The notes: generated from the letters alone by a model not told the origin. Positions 27,795-37,101 are shown, counted from the first letter of the stretch. The stretch: 64,000 nt of DNA from JAVBPE01 sp031549865 (GCA_031549865.1 JAVBPE010000008.1:62001-126000); one strand, 5' to 3'. Numbers and translations: made by a program.

Positions 27795-27884
27795 CATATT
27801 TAGAACGTAATTCAAAAATTAGGGGTATCTAGTAGAACCAGTGCGATATTAGAATTACTTAGAGATATTATAAAATTACAGTGA
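27795..27884 (+). pseudogene. Remnant of a LuxR-type HTH domain (left copy)
   Basis: In frame the segment reads H-I-stop-N-V-I-Q-K-L-G-V-S-S-R-T, then ILELLRDIIKLQ and a stop: the recognition helix and C-terminus of a LuxR/NarL-type HTH with a TCG-to-TAG change after the second residue. No start or upstream part is present. A second copy at 34957 differs at five bases and one codon. Confidence 0.6.
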
Positions 27885-27909
27885 GACAAAGATTCTTACT
27901 GTTTTTTAT
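27879..27909 (+). terminator. Terminator downstream of the HD gene
   Basis: CAGTGAG and CTTACTG pair (one G-T) around a nine-base loop, then six T residues. It lies inside the left direct repeat. Confidence 0.6.
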
Positions 27910-27983
27910 TAAAAACTAATAAAAAGAAAACTTAAAATCATATATAACAATATTGGTTTTCTAATTGAGGAGTTTTTAACATA

Positions 27984-29477
27984 TTGAAAGATATAGTAGC
28001 TATATCTGCAAGATTCTCAATCGATGATGATGCAAAATAAGATGGAATATCAAGAAGTATATCAAATCAATTAAAATACTTAACTAAATATGCTAAAGAC
28101 AATGATATAGTAATTTATGATACCTATTATGATTATCAAAAAACAGGAACTAATTTGGATAGACAAGGAATCAAATCATTATTTAAAGATATGAATAAAG
28201 GTTTATTCAATACTATCATTGTAAAAGATTTATCAAGGTTTTCGAGAAACTATAAAGATGCAGGACTATACCTAGAACAAAAATTCCCAAGTTATAATAT
28301 AAGATTTATTTCTTTAAGTGATAACTATGATAGTATTAACGGTGAAGAAGACTCACTGTCTTTAGAAACTACTTTAATGCACTATACTCAAAAGATATTC
28401 AAAAGAAAATCCATCGTTCATTTAAAGAACGAATAGATAAAAAGTACCTAGTATCAACACCATTCTATGGATACATCAAAGATAAAGATAAAAATCTTAT
28501 CATAGATGAAGACGCAGCTAAAATAGTAAGATATATATTTAATAGCTATATTGAAGGTAAATCAATCCTAGAAATAGCTAGATCACTAGAAAATCAAAAA
28601 GTATATAACGCAAGTAGCCATAAATACTTTGATTTAAAAATGAAAATAAGTCCAATATTCCTAAAAAGAATTCAAGAAAATCCATATCATTGGGATACTA
28701 CAGTAGTAAAAAGAATGCTAAAGAATTATGAATGGACACGCACAAAACCTTACTTGGTCTAAAAATCCAAAGACCTCAAAAGAAGGTAATATCCTAGTTA
28801 GAAACACTCATCCAGCTATCATAACAGAAGAGACATTTAATAAAATACTAAAGAACTTAAGTACAAATAGTAAAAAAGGAACGTATAAAAATTATTTCCC
28901 TAGAATGATTAAATGAGCAGAATATAAATGCTCACTTACATTTAGAAAGATATCAAATAATATCGGCTATGCCTACCGCTGTGATGAATGTCGTGGAGAA
29001 GGTAATTACATAACATTAAATACACTAACTGATGTTTTATATTTAGACGCAATGAATCTAGTTCAAGAGATAATTCTAGATAAAGATAAAGTATTAAAAT
29101 ACTTAAACAATAGAATGCAATCAAATAATCAATTCCCTAAATTAGAAAATGAATTAGAACTAGAAAACAACAAAATAAAGCATCTATTTGAAAATCTAAT
29201 GTTAAAGAAAATAACTAGAGAAGAATATGATAATACATTATCTTTACATAAACAAAAGATAGAACAATTATCAAAGCAAATAGAAGATAATAAGTACCTT
29301 AAAATCGATTTAGAACAACTATCTTATAATTATAATGAATTCGTTAAAAAACTCGATGTAGACAATATAATGAAACTTGATAAAATAGATTTCATTAAAA
29401 GGACAATTAAAACAGTATTCATAGATTTCAAGGCTGAACCACTTAAAATCACAATAAAGTACTTATTTGATAATTAG
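27984..29477 (+). pseudogene. Decayed large serine recombinase / integrase
   Basis: About 500 codons of a resolvase-type site-specific recombinase broken by four lesions. The N-terminal catalytic domain begins VAISARFSIDDD, with an in-frame TAA at 28038, then runs through TNLDRQGIKSLFKDM, IIVKDLSRFSRNY and GLYLEQ. A frameshift near 28372 moves the reading to the frame of ALYSKDIQKKIHRSF, TPFYGYIKDKDKNLIIDEDA and VVKRMLKNYEW. A second shift near 28730 restores the first frame (GHAQNLTWSKNP, VRNTHPAIITEETFNKI). A TGA at 28914 replaces what looks like a zinc-ribbon Cys codon. The C-terminal coiled coil (about 29100-29330) is intact. It must have lost integration activity. Confidence 0.88.
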
Positions 29478-29498
29478 TTCAAAATAATAATTATTAAA

Positions 29499-29527
29499 TT
29501 GAAGAAAACCATATTTTTTGGTATAAT
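29499..29527 (+). promoter_or_regulatory. Sigma A-type promoter of the methylase operon
   Basis: TTGAAG (29499-29504), a 17-bp spacer and TATAAT (29522-29527), 58 bases before the methylase start. The operon therefore has its own promoter, independent of the decayed recombinase. Confidence 0.7.
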
Positions 29528-29585
29528 AAGATAAAACTTTATAGATGAACATAAAATTATTGAAAAATGGGAAGGAGTGTACCGT

Positions 29586-30851
29586 ATGGAAACTAATAAT
29601 ATTGCTTTTGATAAATTCACAGAAGAGTATTTAACATTTAGAAATTATAGAAATAATGGTTTAAATGGAATAGCAATGTACCCAGCCATGATGATTGATG
29701 AGATGCAAAAAAATATTATTGAAGCGGTAATGCAATTACATGGTGGAAGTAATTTAACTCTTTTGGATCCTTTTCATGGGGCGGGGACCTCACTTTTAAT
29801 CGCTAAAGAATTGGGGATGAATCAAATTGGCTTTGATATTAATCCCCTTGCAAATTTAATTACAAAAGTAAAATTGCACGCTTACGATGAAACTATTTTT
29901 ATAGATAAAACAAAATTATTTAATATAATTGACAATACCGATGAAATTACTGATTATACATTTCATAAGATAGAAAAATGGTTTAGAGATGATATAACAT
30001 CAAGCCTCTCTAAAATAAGATCAGCTATTATGCAATTGGAAAACGAGTATAATAGATTCTTTTTTTGGACAGTGTTTTCTAACATAGTAAGAAGATACTC
30101 AAATTCAAGATCATCAACATTCAAATTGCACATTAAAGAACAAGAAAAAATGGATGAGATGATTGATAATTCGATAGAAGACTTTAAAAAAGAAGTGAAT
30201 CAATCTATAAAAAAATTATCATTCGAGGAAGTTAATGAAAATACATCACAATTAATATGTGGAGACAGTTTAGAATTAATTAATAATCTAGATAATGAAT
30301 CTATTGATATAATATGTACTTCACCACCGTATGGTGATAATCAAACTACAGTTACATATGGACAATTTTCGAGTTTGGCTCTTCGTTGGATTAACCATGA
30401 AGATTTGGATGAACAAGTTGAAGTGGTTGATTATAATTTTTCATCATTGGATAACTTGAGTTTAGGTGGTAGGAGAAGACAATTAACAACAAACGTTGCT
30501 TGTTTAGAAGAATATTTAGGAAGAATCAAAGAGAATAAAAGGCAAAAGGTTATTAACTTTGTATCTGATTATGTTAATATTTTTTCTGGATTAGTAGAAA
30601 AGCTTAGACCGAATGGGTACATTGTTTTAACAGTAGGAAATAGAAAAGTTGACAATCAACTTTTTCCTTTTGTACAAGTAAATGATGAATTAGCTGTCCT
30701 ATATAATTTAGAGAAAGTTACTGAAAAAAAGCGAGATATTCTTAATAAAAGAATTGCAAAAAAAATATCAAGAGTTGATGAACAATCTGTTGAATCAATG
30801 TCAGAAGAATATATTTTGATTTATAAGAAAGGGGATAATGAAAATGAATAA
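29586..30851 (+). CDS. DNA methyltransferase (TSPPY type)
   Basis: 421 residues. Motif I, the SAM-binding loop, is LLDPFHGAGTSLLIAKELG followed by GFDINPLANLIT; about 165 residues later comes the catalytic motif IV, CTSPPYGDNQTTVTYGQFS. The TSPPY form is most common in N4-cytosine and some N6-adenine DNA methylases; the class is not settled. The C-terminus has GYIVLTVGNRKV, a late Rossmann strand. The ATG at 29586 with AAGGAG 8 bases upstream is preferred over a GTG at 29577. It shares an operon with the GHKL ATPase, overlapping by 8 bases, and no type II endonuclease gene is seen beside it. Confidence 0.87.
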   Translation: METNNIAFDKFTEEYLTFRNYRNNGLNGIAMYPAMMIDEMQKNIIEAVMQLHGGSNLTLLDPFHGAGTSLLIAKELGMNQIGFDINPLANLITKVKLHAYDETIFIDKTKLFNIIDNTDEITDYTFHKIEKWFRDDITSSLSKIRSAIMQLENEYNRFFFWTVFSNIVRRYSNSRSSTFKLHIKEQEKMDEMIDNSIEDFKKEVNQSIKKLSFEEVNENTSQLICGDSLELINNLDNESIDIICTSPPYGDNQTTVTYGQFSSLALRWINHEDLDEQVEVVDYNFSSLDNLSLGGRRRQLTTNVACLEEYLGRIKENKRQKVINFVSDYVNIFSGLVEKLRPNGYIVLTVGNRKVDNQLFPFVQVNDELAVLYNLEKVTEKKRDILNKRIAKKISRVDEQSVESMSEEYILIYKKGDNENE

Positions 30852-33153
30852 TAAAGTTCCATTTCAAATATCAGCTAGACTTATGAGTCATTTAGGAGAG
30901 GCTTTAATTTCAGATGAATTAGTAGCCTTACTTGAATTAATTAAAAATGCGTATGATGCTGATGCAAATAAAGCAAAAATAATAATTGATACAAATTATA
31001 TTAATGAATTTGGAATTGGTAAAATATCTATATCTGATGATGGTCATGGTATGGACTATGATGTAATAACTAATGCATTTTTAAAACTAGCTACAGATTA
31101 TAAGATTAAAAGTCAAAAAATATCTCCTAAATATAAAAGATTATCATTAGGTAATAAAGGAGTCGGAAGATTATCGTTACAAAGGCTTGGTTCATATGCA
31201 AGAATAACTACTAATAATGGTTCGAAAGAATATAGTTTTGTAATAGATTGGACCCTTTTTGAAGAGGATGTTGATTTACAACAAATTTTAATTTCAATAG
31301 ATGAAAATGAGAAATTATCTTTACCTAAACAAGGCACTTTAATTGAAATATACGGATTGAAAAATATTGAATTATGGAAGAATAAGAACACTTTCACTAG
31401 ATTTAAACGTGAGATTTTATCAATTATTAATCCTTACATATCGAATGAAACTAGATTTTCAATTTTCTTTGAATTAGATGAATTCAGATTTGCTTCTGAT
31501 AAATATGATATTAATTTAATTGAAACATTAGCTGATTCAATTGTTAATTATGAATTTATATCTGAAACAAAAAAGTTATTTATAAATATTAAAAGAAAAG
31601 TAAAATATGCCGATCATAGAATGGATGAGTCTTTTAAACGTTATGAGAAAATGGGGTTTTCTTATGAAGAACTTGACAAAAATGCGAGATACTCTTTTTT
31701 AGAAGATAGTTATACTATTGACTTGTGTAATATATCAAAAAGTTATAGTAAAATTCAAAATGATATATTATTAAAGGATGATACAAATCAGCCTTACCTA
31801 CCTGGTGATTTTAAGGGTAGTTATTTTGCATTTGATAAAAGTGCTTCAAGATTTACACATGAAGATAAAAACTTTCTTGATTTAATAAACGGGGTAAAAC
31901 TGTTTAGAAACAATTTTAGAATTTTACCATATGGAGATGATGATTATGAATGGTTAAACTTTACTAAATATAGTCAAACATATTCTGGTAATATTTATAG
32001 AGGACATTCAGTTGCTGGATATATATACATCGATGGAGAAGAAAATTTAGATAAATTAACTGAAATGACTAACAGACAAGGACTAATTGAAGATAGTTAT
32101 GGTAAGAATTTTCTAATTATATTAAGAGAAATTATTTCTCTAATTATTGTTTCTTCAGATATAAAGTTTAGGAGTGATTTCATCCCTAATTATGACAAAA
32201 TAAAAAATGCGAAAGATAATGAAGTTGTTACTATATTTTCTGGTAAAGTTATATTTAAAAAAAACCCAAGTTTGATAAAAAAAATCAAAGAAAGTACAAC
32301 TCATTTATCTGATAATATTCAACCAAGTGTTTTTGATACTGATGAAATATCTCAATATAAACATGATATATCAAAATATGCTACAACAATAGATAAAGGT
32401 ATACATAAAATCGCTGATGAACTAGAAGCAGAAAAAAATAAACTTGAAGAAGAATTTCAACTTCTAGAAAAATATAAAATAGTAATGGCATCAGCTATAG
32501 TAGCCGAAAGTTTATCGCATGAAATATTAAAACTTGCTCAAAAAACAAAAGATTATGCTTTAAATATTAGAAAAGAAATCAGTAAAAAAAGCCTAGATAC
32601 TAATAATATAAATGTTAACCTAGAGATGATTGTATCTAATATGCAATTTTTATTTAGAAATGCATCAATTTTGGACTCTAACTCATATGTTAAGAGAAAC
32701 ACTTTTGAAGTTGTAAATGTAAAAGAATTTTTAAATGATTTATTTAATATATTTCCATTTTTTGATAATTGTATTGAGCATCACTTATCATATTCTATAA
32801 TAGGCGAAGGATTCAATTATAATCTAATTAAAAATAATTTTATTATAACTATTGAGAATTTAATAGTGAATTCCAAATATTGGTTAGATAAAAATGAAAT
32901 TAAAAATCCATCAATAATAGTAGAATTGCAAGAAAAACAAATTATTTTTTATGATAATGGACTTGGAATATCGCATGATGTAGAAGATACATTATTCGAA
33001 GCATTTGTATCTTGTAAACCAAATTTTGAAGGTCGAGGATTAGGACTTTATATCGTAAAGCAACTCTTAAATGAAATAGGTGCAAGTATCCAATTACTAA
33101 AAGAAAGAAATAAATATGGTAATTGTTTTAAATTTTTAATAAGTTTTCAGTAG
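30844..33153 (+). CDS. Dual-GHKL protein: Hsp90/MORC-like ATPase fused to a histidine-kinase-like core
   Basis: 769 residues. The N-terminal 200 residues form an Hsp90/MutL/MORC-like GHKL ATPase: ELIKNAYDADANKAKI (N-box), ISDDGHGM (G1) and GNKGVGRLSLQRLG (G2 lid). A 300-residue middle part is unassigned. Near residue 540 a helical segment contains SHEILKLAQ, which looks like a DHp helix with His at about 558, and the last 120 residues are a second GHKL domain: ENLIVNSKYWL (N-box), DNGLGIS (G1) and GRGLGLYIVKQLL (G2). Having both in one chain is unusual. An alternative ATG lies 6 bases upstream. MORC-like ATPases beside DNA methylases are known from restriction-modification contexts. No TM helix. 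Confidence 0.82.
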   Translation: MNNKVPFQISARLMSHLGEALISDELVALLELIKNAYDADANKAKIIIDTNYINEFGIGKISISDDGHGMDYDVITNAFLKLATDYKIKSQKISPKYKRLSLGNKGVGRLSLQRLGSYARITTNNGSKEYSFVIDWTLFEEDVDLQQILISIDENEKLSLPKQGTLIEIYGLKNIELWKNKNTFTRFKREILSIINPYISNETRFSIFFELDEFRFASDKYDINLIETLADSIVNYEFISETKKLFINIKRKVKYADHRMDESFKRYEKMGFSYEELDKNARYSFLEDSYTIDLCNISKSYSKIQNDILLKDDTNQPYLPGDFKGSYFAFDKSASRFTHEDKNFLDLINGVKLFRNNFRILPYGDDDYEWLNFTKYSQTYSGNIYRGHSVAGYIYIDGEENLDKLTEMTNRQGLIEDSYGKNFLIILREIISLIIVSSDIKFRSDFIPNYDKIKNAKDNEVVTIFSGKVIFKKNPSLIKKIKESTTHLSDNIQPSVFDTDEISQYKHDISKYATTIDKGIHKIADELEAEKNKLEEEFQLLEKYKIVMASAIVAESLSHEILKLAQKTKDYALNIRKEISKKSLDTNNINVNLEMIVSNMQFLFRNASILDSNSYVKRNTFEVVNVKEFLNDLFNIFPFFDNCIEHHLSYSIIGEGFNYNLIKNNFIITIENLIVNSKYWLDKNEIKNPSIIVELQEKQIIFYDNGLGISHDVEDTLFEAFVSCKPNFEGRGLGLYIVKQLLNEIGASIQLLKERNKYGNCFKFLISFQ

Positions 33154-33172
33154 AAGTAGGGGTGTATGTAGT

Positions 33173-34852
33173 ATGGAATTTAAAAGCATAATTAATAAAT
33201 TCAATTTTACAAATTTGGTAATATTAGATGATACTAATTATATGGATATGCTTGTTAAGGACATTATTAATGAATCTAATTCATTGTATGAAGAATTAAC
33301 AACAAATCCTAATGTGGTTTATGAAAGTTTAAGGATAAGTGAAGTTAAACAAGATCCTTTGCTTTATGCTAAAATAAAACCATTTTATATGTCTTTAAAT
33401 CCATACAAATGGCTTGATGAAATTGAAAATGAGATTCAAATTTATAATTGTCGCGTAGTGAGTGAATTGCCTAAAGCAAAGAAATTAGAAAATAATACTT
33501 TATGGTTTATAGACTTGGATATAAATACAAAAAATTATTCACATGTAAATTTTGCTTATGAACAATTTTCTGAAAACATACGTCAAGGAAAAAACGACTT
33601 GTTTATTATTTTTTCAAATAAAGCAGAACTATATAATAATTTAGATGAAATAAAAAGATTTTGTAAAGATGATTTAAAAATCGATTTATCGGTTAAAGAT
33701 TTTATTGAATTATCTATTAATTTCATCTCTAAAAATAATGATTTTGATTCAAAAAATATATATTCAATGATTTTAAAAGCTTCAAAAACCAAATATTTAT
33801 CTATTTTCAAAGAAAGTGTAGATAAATCTCTTTTGAATTTTGAAAATAATATTTTTGAAACAGAAAAAAATCAAAGTATATTTCACTATGACTACTTATG
33901 TGAGGGTGAAGGTTTAGAGGATAGTTTCTATAATATAATAAATCATGAGTTGGAATTTAACTATAAAGATTTGTTAATAAAAAGTCAATTAATAAATAAT
34001 ATGAACGATACTATAGATTATTTTTTTGAAAACTTAGATGAAGATTTATTAAAAAAAGAAAAAATTTTAGGTAGAATACTTAAAAGTATAAATGCTATAA
34101 CATACGCAAATAATATGTTATTTGATGATATAAACTATTTAAAAAAAGATTTGGGATTTGGTGATATTCTAAAAGTTAATAATAACTATTATATGTTAGC
34201 AAATCAATCTTGTGATATTACAATAAGAGAAAATGGTGTACGTAGAAACAAAGATGCATATTTAATACCATTAAATTTAGAAAAACTAAATAAAGAATCA
34301 ATAAATAGTTATATAAAACGAAGTATTGTATCAATTTTTAAAGATGAAAAAATTGATGATGATTTTAAAAGTGACATTTTGAATTCTTTAAAAAATAAAT
34401 TTGAAGATATAGATTTTGATTTAGAAAAAATGAAGTCTATTTCTGATGATATTAGTTTTGTTCTTTATAAAGAAACTCATTATAGTTGTAAAATTAAAAA
34501 AGGACAACCTGCAATTATTCCATTTTGGATAATAGATTCCATTTCATGTAATACGGATGGAAAGGTTACTTTAGAATATCTTCAAGATGGATTAAGATAT
34601 CCTTTAAAAAAAAGAATTGCTGATGCAAACAATGATTTAATAAAATTTAAAGAAAAAATAAACAATTTGGAAATAGATTTTATTTCATATATGTCTATCG
34701 CGTATGAAAAATTTTTCAATGAAAGTAATAAATCAATATCTATTATTAGACTTGGGAGGTTAAATTCATCATTGGCTATAAAATTACAAAGTGATTTTGC
34801 TGATCATCAAATTAGGACTCCAGATAAGACTATTTTAACTTTAGATTGTTAA
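33173..34852 (+). CDS. Receiver-like protein of unknown function, partner of the dual-GHKL ATPase
   Basis: 559 residues, not confidently recognised. The first 190 residues are compatible with a divergent receiver fold: LVILDD with acidic pair D19/D20, LWFIDLD with D114 at the phospho-acceptor strand, LFIIFSNK with S148, and a Lys in SVKDFIE. An insertion of about 50 residues separates the acidic pair from D114. The rest (200-559) is alpha-rich with one striking segment near 340: GDILKVNNNYYMLANQSCDITIR, with an invariant-looking Cys-Asp and following G-x-R-R. It begins 19 bases after the ATPase gene and ends the operon. It may receive phosphate from the kinase-like partner and act as the effector. 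Confidence 0.55.
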   Translation: MEFKSIINKFNFTNLVILDDTNYMDMLVKDIINESNSLYEELTTNPNVVYESLRISEVKQDPLLYAKIKPFYMSLNPYKWLDEIENEIQIYNCRVVSELPKAKKLENNTLWFIDLDINTKNYSHVNFAYEQFSENIRQGKNDLFIIFSNKAELYNNLDEIKRFCKDDLKIDLSVKDFIELSINFISKNNDFDSKNIYSMILKASKTKYLSIFKESVDKSLLNFENNIFETEKNQSIFHYDYLCEGEGLEDSFYNIINHELEFNYKDLLIKSQLINNMNDTIDYFFENLDEDLLKKEKILGRILKSINAITYANNMLFDDINYLKKDLGFGDILKVNNNYYMLANQSCDITIRENGVRRNKDAYLIPLNLEKLNKESINSYIKRSIVSIFKDEKIDDDFKSDILNSLKNKFEDIDFDLEKMKSISDDISFVLYKETHYSCKIKKGQPAIIPFWIIDSISCNTDGKVTLEYLQDGLRYPLKKRIADANNDLIKFKEKINNLEIDFISYMSIAYEKFFNESNKSISIIRLGRLNSSLAIKLQSDFADHQIRTPDKTILTLDC

Positions 34853-34956
34853 TTGAATTATTATTAAACGTACAAAATCAAAAAAGACTTAAAGTATATG
34901 CAAATGACCTTAATAATTATATAAAATTGTACATTAGATTTCCCACTTTTCCAATG

Positions 34957-35049
34957 CATATTTCGAACGTAATTCAAAAATTAGGAGTATCTAGTAGAAC
35001 TGGTGTGATATTAGAATTACTTAGATTAGATATTATAAAATTACAGTGA
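34957..35049 (+). pseudogene. Remnant of a LuxR-type HTH domain (right copy)
   Basis: Reads HISNVIQKLGVSSRTGVILE then LLRLDIIKLQ and a stop, which matches the last 30 residues of LuxR/NarL-type HTH domains (HISNILRKLGVSSRTEA). Upstream the frame stays open to 34846, but those codons do not resemble the rest of an HTH and begin inside the previous gene, so I read this as a gene end without its body. Confidence 0.6.
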
Positions 35050-35076
35050 GGCCTTTGAGGTTTTGCTGTTTTTTAT
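34957..35076 (+). repeat. Direct repeat, right copy, bounding the accessory segment
   Basis: Partner of 27795-27910. It lies 105 bases after the last gene of the methylase operon. The distance between copies is about 7.16 kb. Confidence 0.65.
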
Positions 35077-35092
35077 GTATCTTAATAAAAAA

Positions 35093-35114
35093 ACATTTGA
35101 AATTCATCAAATGT
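35093..35114. repeat. Small inverted repeat
   Basis: ACATTTGA and TCAAATGT pair around six bases. It sits between the + strand accessory operon and the - strand AlbA_2 gene and may help terminate either. No long T run follows. Confidence 0.4.
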
Positions 35115-35133
35115 AATTTAATAATATTTAAAG

Positions 35134-35166
35134 AACCGGGAGATAACCGGGAGATAACCGGGAGAT
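35134..35166. repeat. Three tandem copies of an 11-bp unit
   Basis: The unit AACCGGGAGAT occurs three times in a row without a mismatch, 28 bases beyond the stop codon of the - strand AlbA_2 gene. Its GC content is far above its surroundings. Because 11 is not a multiple of three, copy-number change would alter any frame read through it. Confidence 0.9.
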
Positions 35167-35193
35167 ATTTATGCAGTTAATTGCATAATAAAG

Positions 35194-36591
35194 TTATACT
35201 AGAGTATATTTCAAAGCTCTTGCTTTTCCTTCTTGTTTTAAAAGTTTTTTATCAAGTAAAGATTTTAATATTTCATTTGCTCTACTATCTTTAACATTTA
35301 ATATATCTTCAACAGTTACACGTCTTATTGAACCATATTGTTTAATATAATTTATAATAATAGTTTCTTGCTCAGTTAAATTTGTAATTGTAGCAATATT
35401 AGGTTTAGTTTCAATGCTACTAACATAAGAAGGGCGATAGAAGTTAATTCTTAAGCAATTACTCATTTCAATAATTTCTAAATCCTTAAGACCCATTTCC
35501 TTACATTGTTCAATAGCACGAGCAACACCACTACCCCAATTTTCAATTAAACCTAAATAATGAAATACATTAGCAATAGCGCTATTCCTTATTGAGGAAG
35601 TACCGTTTTTCATTCCTGCTATAGTTAATCCCCCAAATAAAGTACCAGGAGAAGTAATCTCAACCTTATTATCATATACTGCGACCTGTACACATGAATT
35701 AGCATTTAATTGTCTATGGCATACTGCATTAGTTATTATTTCTCTAAGTGCCTTAGGAGGCAATTCATAATTTTCTTTATTTGTAAGTCCAACAATTTCT
35801 AAACCAATATTAATATGATTTAATACAAATTTATAGGCATCATTGATTTGCTTATAAATAGGACCTTCATAATCTTTCTTATCAATGAATACAGATCTAT
35901 CAATTCCTTTAAATCTAGCACATTGTATTTTAACAAATTGGAAAGGATTATTTTCACTTAACATCATATATGCATTAGTAGGATAGTAATTGTTTTCAAT
36001 TTTCTGTATAACCTTCCAAGCTAATAACTTATTTAAATTAACATCTTTTATATTTTCATTGTTAGTATTATCTTTTGCAAAGGAAGTTAAATAATTACAA
36101 AACTTATTTATTTCATCTATAGTTAAAGAATTTCTATCATAAACAAGCTCATCATATGACTTGTTATTACCAGCTAGTTTTAGTTCTTTAAGCATAGCAG
36201 CATCAGCAACTCTTGTTGTACCACCAACTCTAATAAAAGTACCATCTACATCACCAAGAGATTTAATATAATATGGAGTAGAAGAACCATGGAATATTTC
36301 AACAATTAATAATGGTTTACCACTAATTTCTTCTACATAAAAATTAGGAATGATTTGAGGTGTAATACTATCATCAATCACATTAGATAGTGTATCCATA
36401 ATACTAGATACTTCATTTTTTGGAATACCAATAACATTTAAAGTTTTATCTTCAATTCCAATAACTAATTTTCCACCACAAGAGTTTGCAAAAGCAACTA
36501 ATGTCTTTAAATACTTATTAGAATTATCAGGTAAAGACTCTTTATATTCAATAATATTTGACTCATCATTTTTTATTTCATCTATAATCAT
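35194..36591 (-). CDS. AlbA_2-domain ATP-binding protein (Schlafen-like, COG2865 type)
   Basis: 465 residues. The N-terminal AlbA_2 domain (about 5-120) opens with IEYKESLPDNSNKYLKTLVAFANSCGGKLVIGIED, the canonical motif. A GHKL-like ATPase part (HATPase_c_4) follows with PPKALREIITNAVCHR, DNKVEITSPGTLFGG and GSGVARAIEQC. The C-terminal winged helix (about 395-465) reads TEQETIIINYIKQYGSIRRVTVEDI. Such proteins are often called transcriptional regulators and are common in defence islands and mobile DNA. AAAGGAG precedes the ATG, and a TATAAT lies upstream on the - strand. It is convergent with the methylase operon. Confidence 0.85.
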   Translation of the reverse strand: MIIDEIKNDESNIIEYKESLPDNSNKYLKTLVAFANSCGGKLVIGIEDKTLNVIGIPKNEVSSIMDTLSNVIDDSITPQIIPNFYVEEISGKPLLIVEIFHGSSTPYYIKSLGDVDGTFIRVGGTTRVADAAMLKELKLAGNNKSYDELVYDRNSLTIDEINKFCNYLTSFAKDNTNNENIKDVNLNKLLAWKVIQKIENNYYPTNAYMMLSENNPFQFVKIQCARFKGIDRSVFIDKKDYEGPIYKQINDAYKFVLNHINIGLEIVGLTNKENYELPPKALREIITNAVCHRQLNANSCVQVAVYDNKVEITSPGTLFGGLTIAGMKNGTSSIRNSAIANVFHYLGLIENWGSGVARAIEQCKEMGLKDLEIIEMSNCLRINFYRPSYVSSIETKPNIATITNLTEQETIIINYIKQYGSIRRVTVEDILNVKDSRANEILKSLLDKKLLKQEGKARALKYTLV

Positions 36592-36694
36592 GTTATCAGC
36601 TCCTTTTATTAAATTATAACATTTTAAACAGTTAAATAAAATCGAAAAATGAAAGATATTTATGATATAATTATAGATAAGGTTGGGTGATACT

Positions 36695-37087
36695 GTGTTT
36701 CATCAATTTATCGATAACAATGAAAGAAAAAAATATGGAGGTACTGCCTTTTTGGAGTTACAATATTGTAAAATAAAATTAGATACTCCGATAAAAAGAA
36801 TTGTATCTGACAAGTCAATATCTAACTGGCAGAATGATTCATTATATGTCTATATAGATGATCTAGAAGCATTTTATTTGAATTATAACAATATGTTTGT
36901 AGGAGGTATTTATGCAAACAAAAAAAGTGGCGATATTGATATTTATGGTATAAATTATTTTTCACCAGAAAAGGTATTAATAGCAATCAACAACATAGAG
37001 AAAAACATACCACAAGATAAAGAAATATTGCTTGATTGGTTAAAAAAATCATCTAAATATAATGGAATTTATATTTTAGGAATTTAA
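36695..37087 (+). CDS. Protein of unknown function, first of a pair
   Basis: 130 residues from a GTG start (FHQFIDNNERKKYGG...). An in-frame TTG at 36683 is the alternative; both have only a GGTTGGG-like ribosome site. No signal peptide, TM helix or motif that I recognise. Many aromatic residues and alternating hydrophobics suggest a compact alpha/beta fold: LYVYIDDLEAFYLNYNNMF and GIYANKKSGDIDIYGINYF. It lies 14 bases before the next unknown gene, so the two probably work together. Location next to the AlbA_2 gene and before an IS scar suggests accessory DNA. Confidence 0.65.
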   Translation: MFHQFIDNNERKKYGGTAFLELQYCKIKLDTPIKRIVSDKSISNWQNDSLYVYIDDLEAFYLNYNNMFVGGIYANKKSGDIDIYGINYFSPEKVLIAINNIEKNIPQDKEILLDWLKKSSKYNGIYILGI

Positions 37088-37101
37088 AAAGAGGTATGCA
37101 T

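Larger units (their letters stand above)
27795..27910 (+). repeat. Direct repeat, left copy, bounding the accessory segment
   Basis: About 116 bp matching 34957-35076. The first 90 bp differ at only five positions plus one 3-base gap; the tail (terminator region ending in GTTTTTTAT) is more diverged. The pair brackets the decayed recombinase and the methylase operon, so it resembles the duplicated gene end left by an integrating element. Confidence 0.65.

Noticed and set aside
28914..28916. TGA as Trp (Mycoplasma-type code)
   Set aside because: It lies in a decayed gene; intact genes such as spoIIAA and queH end in TGA and Trp is TGG throughout.
34846..35049. Open frame of 67 codons presented as a small gene
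   Set aside because: It begins inside the previous gene with TTG and no ribosome site, and only its last 30 residues resemble a protein family (LuxR tail); treated as a gene remnant.
35134..35166. CRISPR array
   Set aside because: The 11-bp units are directly adjacent with no spacers; a simple tandem repeat.
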